Positions 4,507 to 11,721 of a DNA stretch of 22,362 nucleotides are shown piece by piece. A program made the position numbers and the translations under genes. Each line of letters opens with the position of its first letter. Within the stretch, counting starts at the first letter, position 1. Below the pieces are notes generated by a model. The model did no database searches. It was given only the letters and a program-made list of their open reading frames with translations, and had not been told where the DNA came from. This DNA is from a virus, in IMG/VR virus record IMGVR_UViG_3300025652_000619, positions 1-22,362 of that record; one strand, written 5' to 3'.

Positions 4507-6170
4507 CAGATACAGCAAGCAGAGGCAGACCAAGCTATAAAAAATCATGTGATTCATGTAAGAGTAGTGATGCCTGTCAAGTTTTCGAGCATGACAATGG
4601 CAAGCACGATGCCTACTGCTTTGCATGTCAAACCTATTTCCCTATGGAAATGGAAAAGAAACCAACAGTAGTGTCAATCGACAAGGCAAAGCCTATGATA
4701 AACTGGGATAAAGAGTACGTTAATAGTTTACCTACAACAGCTATTGCTGATCGCAAGTTAAGCAAAGAAACTGTAGAGAAATTCAACGTTAAGGTAGCAC
4801 TATGTGAGAAAGATGGTCGTACTATCCAAGAGCATTACTATCCAGACCACAAAGATGGCAAGCTTATTGGTTACGAAATCAAGCAGGTTAGCCCTAAGCG
4901 TTTCACATCTATAGGTAATCGTAAGGGTGAGTTTGATTTATGGAATCAACACAACACATCTATTGGTAAGAAGCTATTTATCACAGAGGGTAGGCTTGAC
5001 GCTATGGCTCTGTACCAAACGATTGTTGACAACAGGCCAGCTAAGTACTCAGCCTTCGAGCCAGCAGTAGTATCGCTTACTCGTGGAGCTAGTGGTGCTG
5101 TCAAAGATCTGATGGCAAACAGAAAGTTCCTAGATAAATACGAAGAAGTAATCTTAGCATTTGACCAAGACGATGCTGGTAAAGCAGCAGCAAGAGAAGT
5201 ACTAAAAGTATTTCCTATGTTTAAGGTTGCTGACTTTGACGAGAAAGATGCTAGTGACATGCTTGTTAAAGGCAAGAGCAAGGAACTATACCAAGCATGT
5301 GTATGGAACTCACAGCATGAAAGACAGGGTCAAGTAGTAGACATCGATGATATCCTACTCAAGTGTATGGAAAAGCCTAAGATGGGCATACCATTTTGCT
5401 GGCCTTCAGTTAATAAAGCTACGTTTGGTATACGACCGCACACTATCCACGTGGTTGCTGCTGCACCTAAGATTGGTAAGACTGATTGGCAACACCAGTT
5501 AGTGCATCACCTTACCTTTAATCAAGGCGTTAGGGTAGGTATGTTTGACCTTGAGAATAGTCCAGTGCGTACTGCTAAGAAGCTGGCAAGTAAAGAAGCA
5601 CAGCTTGACTTTACTCGTCCAGACAAAGAGTATAATGATGAGATACTGCATGATGCACTAGTATCTATGCAAGGCAGGGTACGATTCTATGATCGTGGTG
5701 CTAGTCGTGATTGGTCTGACATTCGTATTGCTATCGAGGAGATGCACTTACTAGATGGTATTAATATCTTTATGATTGATCCAATAACTGCACTGATTTC
5801 TCGCTATTCTAGCGCGGAAGCCAATGACAAGCTCAATGAGATATGTACTGACATGGCTGACTTAGTAAATAGCTACCCCATTACAATCTTCTGCTTCTCC
5901 CATGTAAACCCTAAGCCTAAGTCTAGTAAGCCACATGAGGCTGGTGCTAAAGTATTCTCTAGTGAGCTTACAGGCTCTCGTGCTATGGAGAAATGGTTTC
6001 ATTATGGACATGCTATTAGTCGTGATCGTACTGATGAATGTCCTGAAGAAGAAAAGAACAAGAGCAGATTCTATATGTTATTCGATCGTGAGTATGGACA
6101 ATCTTATAGTGCTGATGTATTCTATAACGAAGACACAATACAATACTTGGAGGAAGGTAGCAGATGGTAG
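4503..6170 (+). CDS. T7 gp4-like DNA primase/helicase
   Basis: This 555-aa protein has the full T7 gp4 order, and T7 gp4 is of similar size (566 aa). An N-terminal zinc-binding primase module has C16-x2-C19 and C39-x2-C42. A Toprim primase core has E162 in TEGRLDA and DxD at 221-223 in FDQDDAG. A RecA-type helicase has Walker A APKIGKT (321-327), Walker B FMID ending at D426, and the sensor-like FSHVNP (465-470). It would unwind the fork 5'-3' and make primers for the adjacent polymerase. Walker A begins with Ala instead of the usual Gly. The start overlaps the previous stop by ATGA, and the end overlaps the polymerase start by 7 nt. Confidence 0.96.
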   Translation: MTDTASRGRPSYKKSCDSCKSSDACQVFEHDNGKHDAYCFACQTYFPMEMEKKPTVVSIDKAKPMINWDKEYVNSLPTTAIADRKLSKETVEKFNVKVALCEKDGRTIQEHYYPDHKDGKLIGYEIKQVSPKRFTSIGNRKGEFDLWNQHNTSIGKKLFITEGRLDAMALYQTIVDNRPAKYSAFEPAVVSLTRGASGAVKDLMANRKFLDKYEEVILAFDQDDAGKAAAREVLKVFPMFKVADFDEKDASDMLVKGKSKELYQACVWNSQHERQGQVVDIDDILLKCMEKPKMGIPFCWPSVNKATFGIRPHTIHVVAAAPKIGKTDWQHQLVHHLTFNQGVRVGMFDLENSPVRTAKKLASKEAQLDFTRPDKEYNDEILHDALVSMQGRVRFYDRGASRDWSDIRIAIEEMHLLDGINIFMIDPITALISRYSSAEANDKLNEICTDMADLVNSYPITIFCFSHVNPKPKSSKPHEAGAKVFSSELTGSRAMEKWFHYGHAISRDRTDECPEEEKNKSRFYMLFDREYGQSYSADVFYNEDTIQYLEEGSRW

Positions 6171-8029
6171 ACTATGTTATAGATATAGAGACTGATGGTA
6201 TCGATGCTACAAAGATACACTGTATGTCTGTTCATAACATCGAAGGTTGGAATGGTGTGCATGATTGGACAGCTAGTAGCTACCAAACCATGCGAGCCTT
6301 CTTTAAACTAGTAACAAAAGATGATCGTATCATAGGTCATAACTTTGTACGCTATGATAAGCCAGTGCTTGAGAAGTTATTGGAAGTAAAAATCAATGCA
6401 CAGATTGTAGATACCTTAGCACTGTCTTGGTATATATACCCTGACTTACAAAAGCATGGCCTTGCACAGTGGGGTGAGCGTTTAGGTATTGCCAAGCCAG
6501 AGATAGATGACTGGGAAAATCTAACTGTAGAGCAATACATTCATCGTTGTGAGGAAGATGTAAAGATTAACCTCAAGCTATGGCAAGCACAGGAAGTTTA
6601 CTTAAATCAGTTATACGATAATGAGCCAGAGCCTTTAATAAAATACCTAAGCTTCAAGATGCACTGCTCTCAACTTGCTGAGAAAAGTGGTTGGGACTTT
6701 GATGGCGAGAAAGCATACGCACTACAGGCAGACTTAAAGAATAAGATTGGTTTAGCTAATGCTAAACTAGCTGAAGTAATGCCTAAAGTAATCAAGTATG
6801 CTGAACGCACTAAGCCATCTAAATGTTTCAAAAAGAATGGTGATCTATCTAGCGCAGGTATTAAATGGGACAGCCTAACTAAAAGCAAGGGCATACCTTT
6901 TGACTATGAAGGTACTATAAAAGAAGAAGTCAAGGTAGAAGAACCTAACCCTAGTTCTGTAAAACAAACTAAAGACTGGCTGTTTTCTATAGGCTGGGAG
7001 CCAGCACGATACGACTACAACAATCGTAACTATTCTGATGGTAGAGAAGTACCACAGATCAGAGGCATGGATGGTTTGATATGCCCTTCAGTAAAGAAGT
7101 TATCAAGTGTATGCCCTGAAGTACTTGAGTTAGAAAACCTAGCAATCATTAAACACAGATTGATTGTAGTAGAAAATCTAATCAAAGCATACGAGAAACA
7201 AGGTAAGCCTAGAGCAGAGATGCGTGGCCTAACTAATACGCTACGCCTCAAGCACACTGTCATTGTTAATGTACCATCACTTCGTAAACCACTAGGCAAG
7301 GAGATCAGAGAGTTACTTATTGCTAAAGAACCAAACCTATTATTAGGTAGTGATATGTGTAGCTTGGAAGATAGAACTAAGCAACACTTCATATGGGATT
7401 ACGATCCAGAGTTTGTAAAAGATATGATGTCAGATGACTTTGATCCACACCTTGACTTGGCTTTATCTGCTGGTGCTTTAACAACTGAGCAAGTAGACGA
7501 GTACAAAGCAGGTAATAAGACAGACGAAATGACAGCCATCAGACACGCTTACAAGGGTGGTAACTATGCCTGTACCTATGGTGCTGGTGCTAAGACGCTC
7601 TCAAGGCAACTGGGTTGCTCTGAAGCAGAGGCATCGAAGATACACAAGGCGTATTGGAAACGTAACTGGTCACTGAAAAAGCTATCTGACGACTTAAAAG
7701 TTAAGAACATTAAGGGATCTATGTGGCTATGGAATCCAGTATCCAAGCTGTACTACCATCTCAAGGCAGAGAAGGATAAGTTTAGTACACTCAATCAAGG
7801 TACTGCTACGTTCTGCTTTGACATGTGGTTAGGTTACATCGTTAGCAAACGACCTCAACTTACTGGTCAGTTCCATGACGAGTTAATACTACGAATAAAA
7901 GAAGGAGAGAAAGATGCTACAGAAAAGTTAGTAAAGAAAGCTGTACAACAGGTCAACAGTGTGCTAAAATTAAATCGTGATTTAGATTGTGATATACAGT
8001 TTGGTAAAGACTATTCACAAATTCACTAA
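6164..8029 (+). CDS. T7-like family A DNA polymerase with 3'-5' exonuclease
   Basis: The exonuclease domain shows DIET (D7, E9), GHNFVRYD (59-65) and EEDVKIN (around D132), the three Exo motifs. The polymerase domain shows motif A GSDMCSLEDR (D397), motif B R460-x3-K464-x3-Y468-x3-YGAG (O helix), and motif C HDE at 571-573. Tyr468 sits at the position that is Tyr in T7 polymerase (Phe in E. coli Pol I), which in T7 allows use of dideoxynucleotides. At 621 aa it is shorter than T7 gp5 (704 aa), so the thioredoxin-binding insertion may be reduced or absent. GGAGGAAGG upstream supports the ATG at 6164, and the gene overlaps the primase by 7 nt. Confidence 0.96.
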   Translation: MVDYVIDIETDGIDATKIHCMSVHNIEGWNGVHDWTASSYQTMRAFFKLVTKDDRIIGHNFVRYDKPVLEKLLEVKINAQIVDTLALSWYIYPDLQKHGLAQWGERLGIAKPEIDDWENLTVEQYIHRCEEDVKINLKLWQAQEVYLNQLYDNEPEPLIKYLSFKMHCSQLAEKSGWDFDGEKAYALQADLKNKIGLANAKLAEVMPKVIKYAERTKPSKCFKKNGDLSSAGIKWDSLTKSKGIPFDYEGTIKEEVKVEEPNPSSVKQTKDWLFSIGWEPARYDYNNRNYSDGREVPQIRGMDGLICPSVKKLSSVCPEVLELENLAIIKHRLIVVENLIKAYEKQGKPRAEMRGLTNTLRLKHTVIVNVPSLRKPLGKEIRELLIAKEPNLLLGSDMCSLEDRTKQHFIWDYDPEFVKDMMSDDFDPHLDLALSAGALTTEQVDEYKAGNKTDEMTAIRHAYKGGNYACTYGAGAKTLSRQLGCSEAEASKIHKAYWKRNWSLKKLSDDLKVKNIKGSMWLWNPVSKLYYHLKAEKDKFSTLNQGTATFCFDMWLGYIVSKRPQLTGQFHDELILRIKEGEKDATEKLVKKAVQQVNSVLKLNRDLDCDIQFGKDYSQIH

Positions 8030-8042
8030 AATGTGTTATAAT
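8014..8042 (+). promoter_or_regulatory. Strong extended -10 sigma70 promoter for the SSB block
   Basis: TTCACA (8014-8019, 5 of 6 matches) and TATAAT (8037-8042, 6 of 6) are 17 nt apart, and TG at 8034-8035 makes an extended -10. The elements straddle the polymerase stop codon. Transcription would start near 8049 and reach the SSB RBS (AAGGAG at about 8057-8062). It would let host RNA polymerase express SSB and the downstream genes separately from the main block. Confidence 0.75.
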
Positions 8043-8069
8043 AAATAGGTAACTTAAGGAGAAATACAA

Positions 8070-8711
8070 ATGGCTTTAAATCGTAAATCACCAGTAGCAA
8101 CTACCAACTCTAATGTTGAGTACTCTAACTTAACTGAAGGTGAGCATGAGGGTCGTCTAGTTTATGTAGGTGATCTTGGTTTACAAGAACGCAGCTACAT
8201 GGGTGACGAGAAACCACCAGCTCAACAACTTTCATTAGGTATTGAAATCATTGGAGAGAAAGTAACCATTGATGGTAAGGAACAACCACGACTAATGTGG
8301 ACTAAGCCTTTCAATATCTTTTATCAAATGAATGAGTTAGGTAATGAGTACAAGTATTACAAGGTATTTAAACCTACTGCACAAGAAGGCCAAGTGGCTG
8401 ACTGGGATAGCGTACTGGGTTTACCATGTAATGTTATCGTCAAACACCAAGCTGGCAAAGAAGGCAGAGTGTATGACAACATTGATAGTATTGCCCCAAT
8501 CCCATCTAAGTATCAAGATGTAGTAGGAGAAGCAACTATCACTGCTATGGCAGTAGGTGACGCTGATGATGAAAACAATGTAGCTACCAAAGCATTGTTT
8601 GGCCTAGCTAAGTATGTGTTTGATAAGCGCATTACTGGTGACACAGCTAAGGTAACACCTATCACAGCAGCAACTACATCAGAAGATTTCTCTGACGACA
8701 TTCCTTTCTAG
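8070..8711 (+). CDS. Single-stranded DNA-binding protein
   Basis: This 213-aa protein fills the gp2.5 position between polymerase and exonuclease. The body has an OB-like beta-rich composition with aromatic segments such as YVGDLGLQERSY and PFNIFYQ, a pattern seen in phage SSBs. The C-terminus is disordered-looking and ends SEDFSDDIPF. The last five residues, DDIPF, equal the tip of bacterial SSB, which recruits host repair and replication proteins; T7 gp2.5 ends differently, in an acidic tail with a terminal Phe. It has its own sigma70 promoter and an AAGGAG RBS about 8 nt before the ATG. SSB by position and tail is well supported; the exact fold is inferred. Confidence 0.85.
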   Translation: MALNRKSPVATTNSNVEYSNLTEGEHEGRLVYVGDLGLQERSYMGDEKPPAQQLSLGIEIIGEKVTIDGKEQPRLMWTKPFNIFYQMNELGNEYKYYKVFKPTAQEGQVADWDSVLGLPCNVIVKHQAGKEGRVYDNIDSIAPIPSKYQDVVGEATITAMAVGDADDENNVATKALFGLAKYVFDKRITGDTAKVTPITAATTSEDFSDDIPF

Positions 8712-8713
8712 TC

Positions 8714-9412
8714 ATGGAACTTCTGATAGATGGAGACCCTATTGTATATAGAATAGGGTTTGCTTGTCAGAGTAAGGATAAGGACTCTGGGTTAGTTACT
8801 GCTGACTCAGAGTCTTTTACCCTACATAGCTGCAAACAGTTTGTTAATGCAATACTCAAAGACACTGAAGCAGAGTCTTATAGAATGTACATCTCTGGCA
8901 AAAGAAACTTTAGAAACAAAGTCGTTGATGATTACAAAGCAAACAGAGCTGGCAAGTCTAAACCAGTACACTACAATCTCATAAGAGATTATCTAACTCG
9001 TAAATTTAAAGCACAGCTTATCGAAGACATAGAAGCTGACGATGCTTTAGGTTTAGCTCAAACACCTAACACTGCTATTGCTACAATCGATAAAGACTTA
9101 TTGATGGTGGAAGGTAAGCATTATAATTATATAAAGAAAGAGTGGAAGCAGGTAACTGCTGAAGAAGGTACTCGTTTCTTTTATAAACAAATGATTACTG
9201 GCGATAAGGTAGATAATATAACAGGCATATATGGGCTTGGTGAAAAGAAAGCTAGTAAGCTACTAGATGAAACTCCTCGTGAAGAATGGGATAAGTTAAT
9301 CTTAGATCTATACGACAAAGAATTTGACAATGGATTTCATAGAGCGGTACAAAACTCACAGCTTCTTTGGATACTACAGCGTGACAAACAAATGCCAATG
9401 GATTTTAAATGA
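8714..9412 (+). CDS. 5'-3' exonuclease, FEN/RNase H-like (T7 gp6 role)
   Basis: The 232-aa protein shows the metal-binding pattern of 5'-nuclease/FEN enzymes: LIDGDP (D6, D8), YKANRAGKSKP (the basic arch-side segment), IEADDALG (E107, D109, D110), TIDKDLL (D126, D128) and TGDKVDNITG (D164, D167). A helix-turn-helix-like segment GLGEKKASKLL (174-184) follows, matching the H2TH/HhH element. It would remove RNA primers and degrade duplex DNA 5'-3'. No clear RBS is visible; the ATG lies 2 nt after the SSB stop, so translation is probably coupled. It overlaps the endonuclease start by ATGA. Confidence 0.92.
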   Translation: MELLIDGDPIVYRIGFACQSKDKDSGLVTADSESFTLHSCKQFVNAILKDTEAESYRMYISGKRNFRNKVVDDYKANRAGKSKPVHYNLIRDYLTRKFKAQLIEDIEADDALGLAQTPNTAIATIDKDLLMVEGKHYNYIKKEWKQVTAEEGTRFFYKQMITGDKVDNITGIYGLGEKKASKLLDETPREEWDKLILDLYDKEFDNGFHRAVQNSQLLWILQRDKQMPMDFK

Positions 9413-9810
9413 AGCCTCGTAACAAAAAGAAGGATAGCCAATTTCGTAGTGGCTTAGAAAAAGCATTAGCTGAAAAGCTACCTAAAGAATTTGAATACGA
9501 ACCAGCACCAGTACCTTACATTATGAAACGTAAGTACATACCTGACTTCGTATATCAAAACTTTTACATTGAGTGTAAAGGATTCTTTAGAGCAGGTGAC
9601 ACCATGAAGTATAAGTCAGTAAGAGATTGTATTGATGGTGAGTTAATCTTCGTACTGTCTGATCCAAATAAGAAAGTACGTAAGGGTAGTAAGATGACTA
9701 TGGGACAGTGGTGTGAGAAAGAAAACATGGCACACTTTACTGTTAAAAATTGTGACGAACTAATGAAATACATTAAGGAGAAACAACATGAAAATAGCAG
9801 TAATACCTGA
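9409..9810 (+). CDS. T7 endonuclease I-like Holliday junction resolvase (gp3)
   Basis: This 133-aa protein matches T7 endonuclease I (149 aa) in motif order: FRSGLE (catalytic E17), YEPAPVPY, YIPDF (D46), YIECKG (E55 and K57), a KGSKMTMGQWCEK segment equivalent to the KGS..YGE.CEK stretch, and a basic N-terminus (KPRNKKK). The E...D...E-x-K set is complete, so the nuclease site appears intact. It would cut branched DNA and resolve junctions before packaging, and in T7 it also helps degrade the host chromosome. The ATGA overlap with the exonuclease gene indicates coupling, and its end overlaps the phosphoesterase gene by 23 nt. Confidence 0.94.
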   Translation: MKPRNKKKDSQFRSGLEKALAEKLPKEFEYEPAPVPYIMKRKYIPDFVYQNFYIECKGFFRAGDTMKYKSVRDCIDGELIFVLSDPNKKVRKGSKMTMGQWCEKENMAHFTVKNCDELMKYIKEKQHENSSNT

Positions 9811-10549
9811 TTGCCAAGTAAAAGATGGCGTACCAACTGAACACTTGACATGGGCAGGTGAGTACTTAGCTGACAAGAAGCCTGATGTTATCGTAAACAT
9901 TGGTGACTTCTGGGACATGCCTAGCCTATCGAGCTACGACAAAGGTCGTAAAGACTTTGAAGGCAGACGATACACTAAGGACGTACAAGCTGGTAACAAA
10001 GCAATGGACTTGCTTCTTGCTCCAATAAAGAAAGAGATCCAAAGGCAGAAACGTAACAAAAAGAAAGCATGGAAACCTCGTATGGTATTTACCATTGGCA
10101 ACCATGAGTACAGGATAGAGAGAGCAGTAGACGCAGATGCTATCCTTGAAGATGTAATTAGCTACAAAGATTTAAACCTCGATGACTGGGAAGTACATGG
10201 ATTTCTTGAGCCAGTAATCATTGAGGGTGTAGCGTTTGCCCACTACTTCACAAGTGGAGTTATGGGTAGACCAGTAGCAAGTGCTAAGTCGTTACTGTCT
10301 AAGCGTATGATGTCCTGCATCATGGGTCATGTGCAAGACAGAGACATAGCATTTCAGAAACGTGCTGATGGTATAAACTTAACTGGGTTATTCGCAGGTA
10401 CGTTTTACCAACATGACGAGAAGTATCTAGGCGCACAGAACAATGGTAGTTGGGCTGGCATCTGGTTGTTAAATGAAGTTGATAATGGTGGATTAGATGT
10501 ACTACCTGTCAGTATTAATTATCTAAAAGAAAGGAAAAGAGATGAGTAA
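9788..10549 (+). CDS. Calcineurin-like metallophosphoesterase
   Basis: The motifs of the family are present in order in this 253-aa protein: PDCQ (D8, Q10), IGDFWD (D40), GNHE (105-107), AHYF (H152) and GHVQD (H181). The first motif is D-x-Q, not the usual D-x-H, a variant common in related phage proteins as far as I recall. The enzyme would hydrolyse phosphoester bonds with two metal ions; the substrate (nucleotide, RNA or DNA end, or phosphoprotein) is not shown. AAGGAG with about 7 nt spacing supports the ATG at 9788 inside the end of the endonuclease gene. Position between endonuclease and ribonucleotide reductase suggests nucleotide or DNA metabolism. Confidence 0.9.
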   Translation: MKIAVIPDCQVKDGVPTEHLTWAGEYLADKKPDVIVNIGDFWDMPSLSSYDKGRKDFEGRRYTKDVQAGNKAMDLLLAPIKKEIQRQKRNKKKAWKPRMVFTIGNHEYRIERAVDADAILEDVISYKDLNLDDWEVHGFLEPVIIEGVAFAHYFTSGVMGRPVASAKSLLSKRMMSCIMGHVQDRDIAFQKRADGINLTGLFAGTFYQHDEKYLGAQNNGSWAGIWLLNEVDNGGLDVLPVSINYLKERKRDE

Positions 10550-10757
10550 ATTATTTAAATGGGAGTGGTCACTGTTACGAATACATGAAGAACTAAATGT
10601 TCTTCTTATGTTTGGCTGGCCTATTCTTGGTGGGTGGTTTCCATACATAGGATTCACACAATTTTATAACTTTGAAGATGAAACCACTGAGAGATGTTTC
10701 TTAATGGAATGGTTTTGTACTGGGTTAGCTTTTACAGGTAAAGATGAAGATGAGTAA
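10542..10757 (+). CDS. Small Trp/Phe-rich hypothetical protein (71 aa)
   Basis: The protein has an unusual content of aromatic residues (many W, F, Y) and a moderately hydrophobic centre (LLMFGWPILGGWFPYIGF, about 21-38) that could be one membrane segment or a reentrant loop, followed by an acidic C-terminus (GKDEDE). AAAGGA upstream supports the start, and it overlaps both neighbours. Related small hydrophobic proteins are sometimes found beside phage nrd genes, but I do not recognise this one. Membrane association is a guess from composition. Confidence 0.6.
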   Translation: MSKLFKWEWSLLRIHEELNVLLMFGWPILGGWFPYIGFTQFYNFEDETTERCFLMEWFCTGLAFTGKDEDE

Positions 10758-11721
10758 TGCACAAATACTAACACCCAAGAGTACATATACGTATGATTAT
10801 CCACAAGCATTAGAGTATTCTAAGGCTCAAGAATCAATCTTCTGGACAGCAGACGAGATTGAAATGGAGAAAGATATACATGATCTCAAGACTAATCTTA
10901 CTGATGCTGAGTTACATGGCGTTACAACTGTTCTTAAACTATTTACTCTATATGAGCTTCATGTAGGTAACGAGTACTGGCTTGACTACGTGCGTAAGAC
11001 ATTCCCACGCCCTGAGATTCAACGCATGGCTAGTTTGTTTGGTATGTTTGAACTGAATGTACACGCACCTTTCTATGACAAGCTGAATGAAGTAATGGGC
11101 TTAAAGACTGATGAGTTTTATGAGTCATACACAAAAGATAAAGTACTAAAGGATCGCATGGCATGGATTGATCGTCAGTTTAAGACTGATGACCCACTAC
11201 TTATTACTGCAATGGGCAGCATCACAGAAGGTGCTATCTTGTACAGTAACTTTGCTTTCCTAAAACACTTCCAAGCAGAGGGAAAGAACAAGCTAATGAA
11301 CATGACCGCAGGTATTAACTTCTCAGTGCGAGATGAAAATCTGCATAGTGAGGCAGGGGCATGGCTGTTTAAAACGCTTAGAGACGAACTGAAGCCTTCT
11401 GAGAAGGAATACGCTAGAATTGTAAAGAAGATTAAGAACACATGTGAGCAAGTGCTTGAGCATGAGGGACGTATCATTGATATGATATTTGAACAGGGTA
11501 ATATCAAGGGTATTACTGATGTACAAATGAAGAACTTTATTATGTCACGCTTAAACTTATGTCTAAGTCAGTTAGATATAGCACCAATGTTTGATGTGGA
11601 CTATGATCCAATCAGTCATTGGTTTTATAAAAACATTAACAGTGGGTCATTCCACGACTTCTTTGCGAAGCAAGGTAATAACTACAGTCGTGACTGGGCG
11701 GAAGGAAAATTCTCATGGTAA
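10744..11721 (+). CDS. nrdB: Ribonucleotide reductase class I, small (R2) subunit
   Basis: This 325-aa protein carries the dimetal carboxylate scaffold: E71 (TLYELHVGNEYW), E103 with H107 (FELNVHAPFY), E162 (ITEGAILYSNF), and E198 with H201 (VRDENLH). Tyr111 follows H107 at the same +4 distance as the radical Tyr122 after His118 in E. coli R2. It would generate the radical used by NrdA to reduce ribonucleotides. The first pair reads E-x3-H, not the usual E-x2-H, so one ligand position is uncertain. Starts at 10744 and 10750 are both possible. The gene lies in front of nrdA with a 7-nt overlap, the normal R2/R1 pairing though in the order nrdB-nrdA. Confidence 0.93.
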   Translation: MKMSNAQILTPKSTYTYDYPQALEYSKAQESIFWTADEIEMEKDIHDLKTNLTDAELHGVTTVLKLFTLYELHVGNEYWLDYVRKTFPRPEIQRMASLFGMFELNVHAPFYDKLNEVMGLKTDEFYESYTKDKVLKDRMAWIDRQFKTDDPLLITAMGSITEGAILYSNFAFLKHFQAEGKNKLMNMTAGINFSVRDENLHSEAGAWLFKTLRDELKPSEKEYARIVKKIKNTCEQVLEHEGRIIDMIFEQGNIKGITDVQMKNFIMSRLNLCLSQLDIAPMFDVDYDPISHWFYKNINSGSFHDFFAKQGNNYSRDWAEGKFSW

